Shown here piece by piece: positions 22,962 to 23,156 of a DNA stretch of 23,156 bases; within the stretch, counting starts at the first letter, position 1; each line of letters opens with the position of its first letter. The notes under the pieces are model-generated. The model saw nothing but the letters and a program-made list of their open reading frames with translations, was not told the origin of the DNA and did no database searches. The position numbers and the translations under genes were made by a program. This stretch comes from Paulinella micropora (lineage: Eukaryota; Cercozoa; Imbricatea; Euglyphida): NCBI GenBank assembly GCA_009731375.1, contig BJOX01000121.1, positions 546,784-569,939 on the forward strand, read 5' to 3'.

Positions 22962-23156
22962 ATTGTAGGCGCAGATAGGTAAATATGCGTCCTTTTCTTA
23001 TACCCCTATACACAGTGATGTATAGAAGAGCTATATCTCTTTAAGATGTAGTTATATCCGTTTTTATATATATACTTTTGAGCCGGTTGAAAACGATAAT
23101 ATTACGATTCATGACCGGTACTACTTTTTTAAGCAGTTTAATATTATCGTTAGGGG
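22962..23156 (-). repeat. Right terminal inverted repeat
   Basis: Reverse complement of the left repeat, ending TTAATATTATCGTTAGGGG at the window edge. It lacks the 6 bp that make the ACTGTCACAGT palindrome at the left. Confidence 0.9.

Larger units (their letters stand above)
19691..23156. mobile_element. DNA-transposon-like element with about 200-bp terminal inverted repeats
   Basis: Left repeat 19691-19891 and right repeat 22962-23156 are reverse complements, both starting CCCCTAACGATAATATTAAA at the outer end. They differ by a 6-bp indel (CACTGTCACAGTG against CACTGTG), one substitution near the end (CGGCTT/CTGCTT) and a few AT changes. Each repeat folds on itself (CGATAATATTA ... TAATATTATCG). 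The right end coincides with the window edge, so the target duplication cannot be read. The interior holds two decayed lysine-rich frames and no recognisable transposase. Superfamily unknown; it is probably non-autonomous. Confidence 0.85.

Overview
The window is nuclear DNA of a eukaryote dominated by microsatellites. By eye about three quarters is simple repeat or assembly gap, and the genes are tiny GT-AG exons scattered between repeats. Exon density, exon size (about 26-135 nt) and protein style suggest a large-genome protist or alga; a chromerid-like alveolate is only a guess, and a repeat-rich invertebrate is not excluded.

Minus-strand gene, about 13354 down to 214 and continuing past the left edge: a signal-peptide-peptidase-like (SPPL) intramembrane aspartyl protease. 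I reconstruct up to 13 exons: signal peptide, complete protease-associated (PA) luminal domain, and the first transmembrane region. The reading frame carries through eleven consecutive junctions; only exon 12 to 13 does not resolve. The catalytic YD and GxGD motifs must lie beyond position 1. Introns make up roughly 94% of the span and consist of GATA, GA/CT, CAG/CAA, CATA/TATG, CA/TG, TTA and AATC arrays.

Five SPPL exons (4, 7, 9, 10, 11) also occur as extra copies upstream in the sense direction. Each extra copy keeps an acceptor-like end and the exon head but loses its donor or frame, and in every family the copy nearest the 3' end of the gene is the intact one. This ladder of duplicated exons is the most unusual feature here.

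Plus-strand gene, about 14696-16988, diverging from the SPPL gene: five short exons giving a single transmembrane helix, a MYND-like zinc-binding motif and two further phase-compatible exons across a gap. The combination recalls membrane-anchored MYND ubiquitin proteases, but no catalytic domain is visible. The 13355-14695 interval would be the shared upstream region.

Right end: a 1.9-kb CATA array (16994-18905), a near-perfect 172-bp inverted repeat that forms a foldback element (18983-19369), and a DNA-transposon-like element with about 200-bp terminal inverted repeats (19691-23156, reaching the window edge). It holds two back-to-back, frameshifted lysine-rich reading frames. A tRNA-derived SINE (4733-4997) and a related SINE tail (about 3355-3500) sit in SPPL introns.

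There are eight assembly gaps; most abut poly-G/poly-C or other simple repeats. No rRNA, functional tRNA or CRISPR array was seen.
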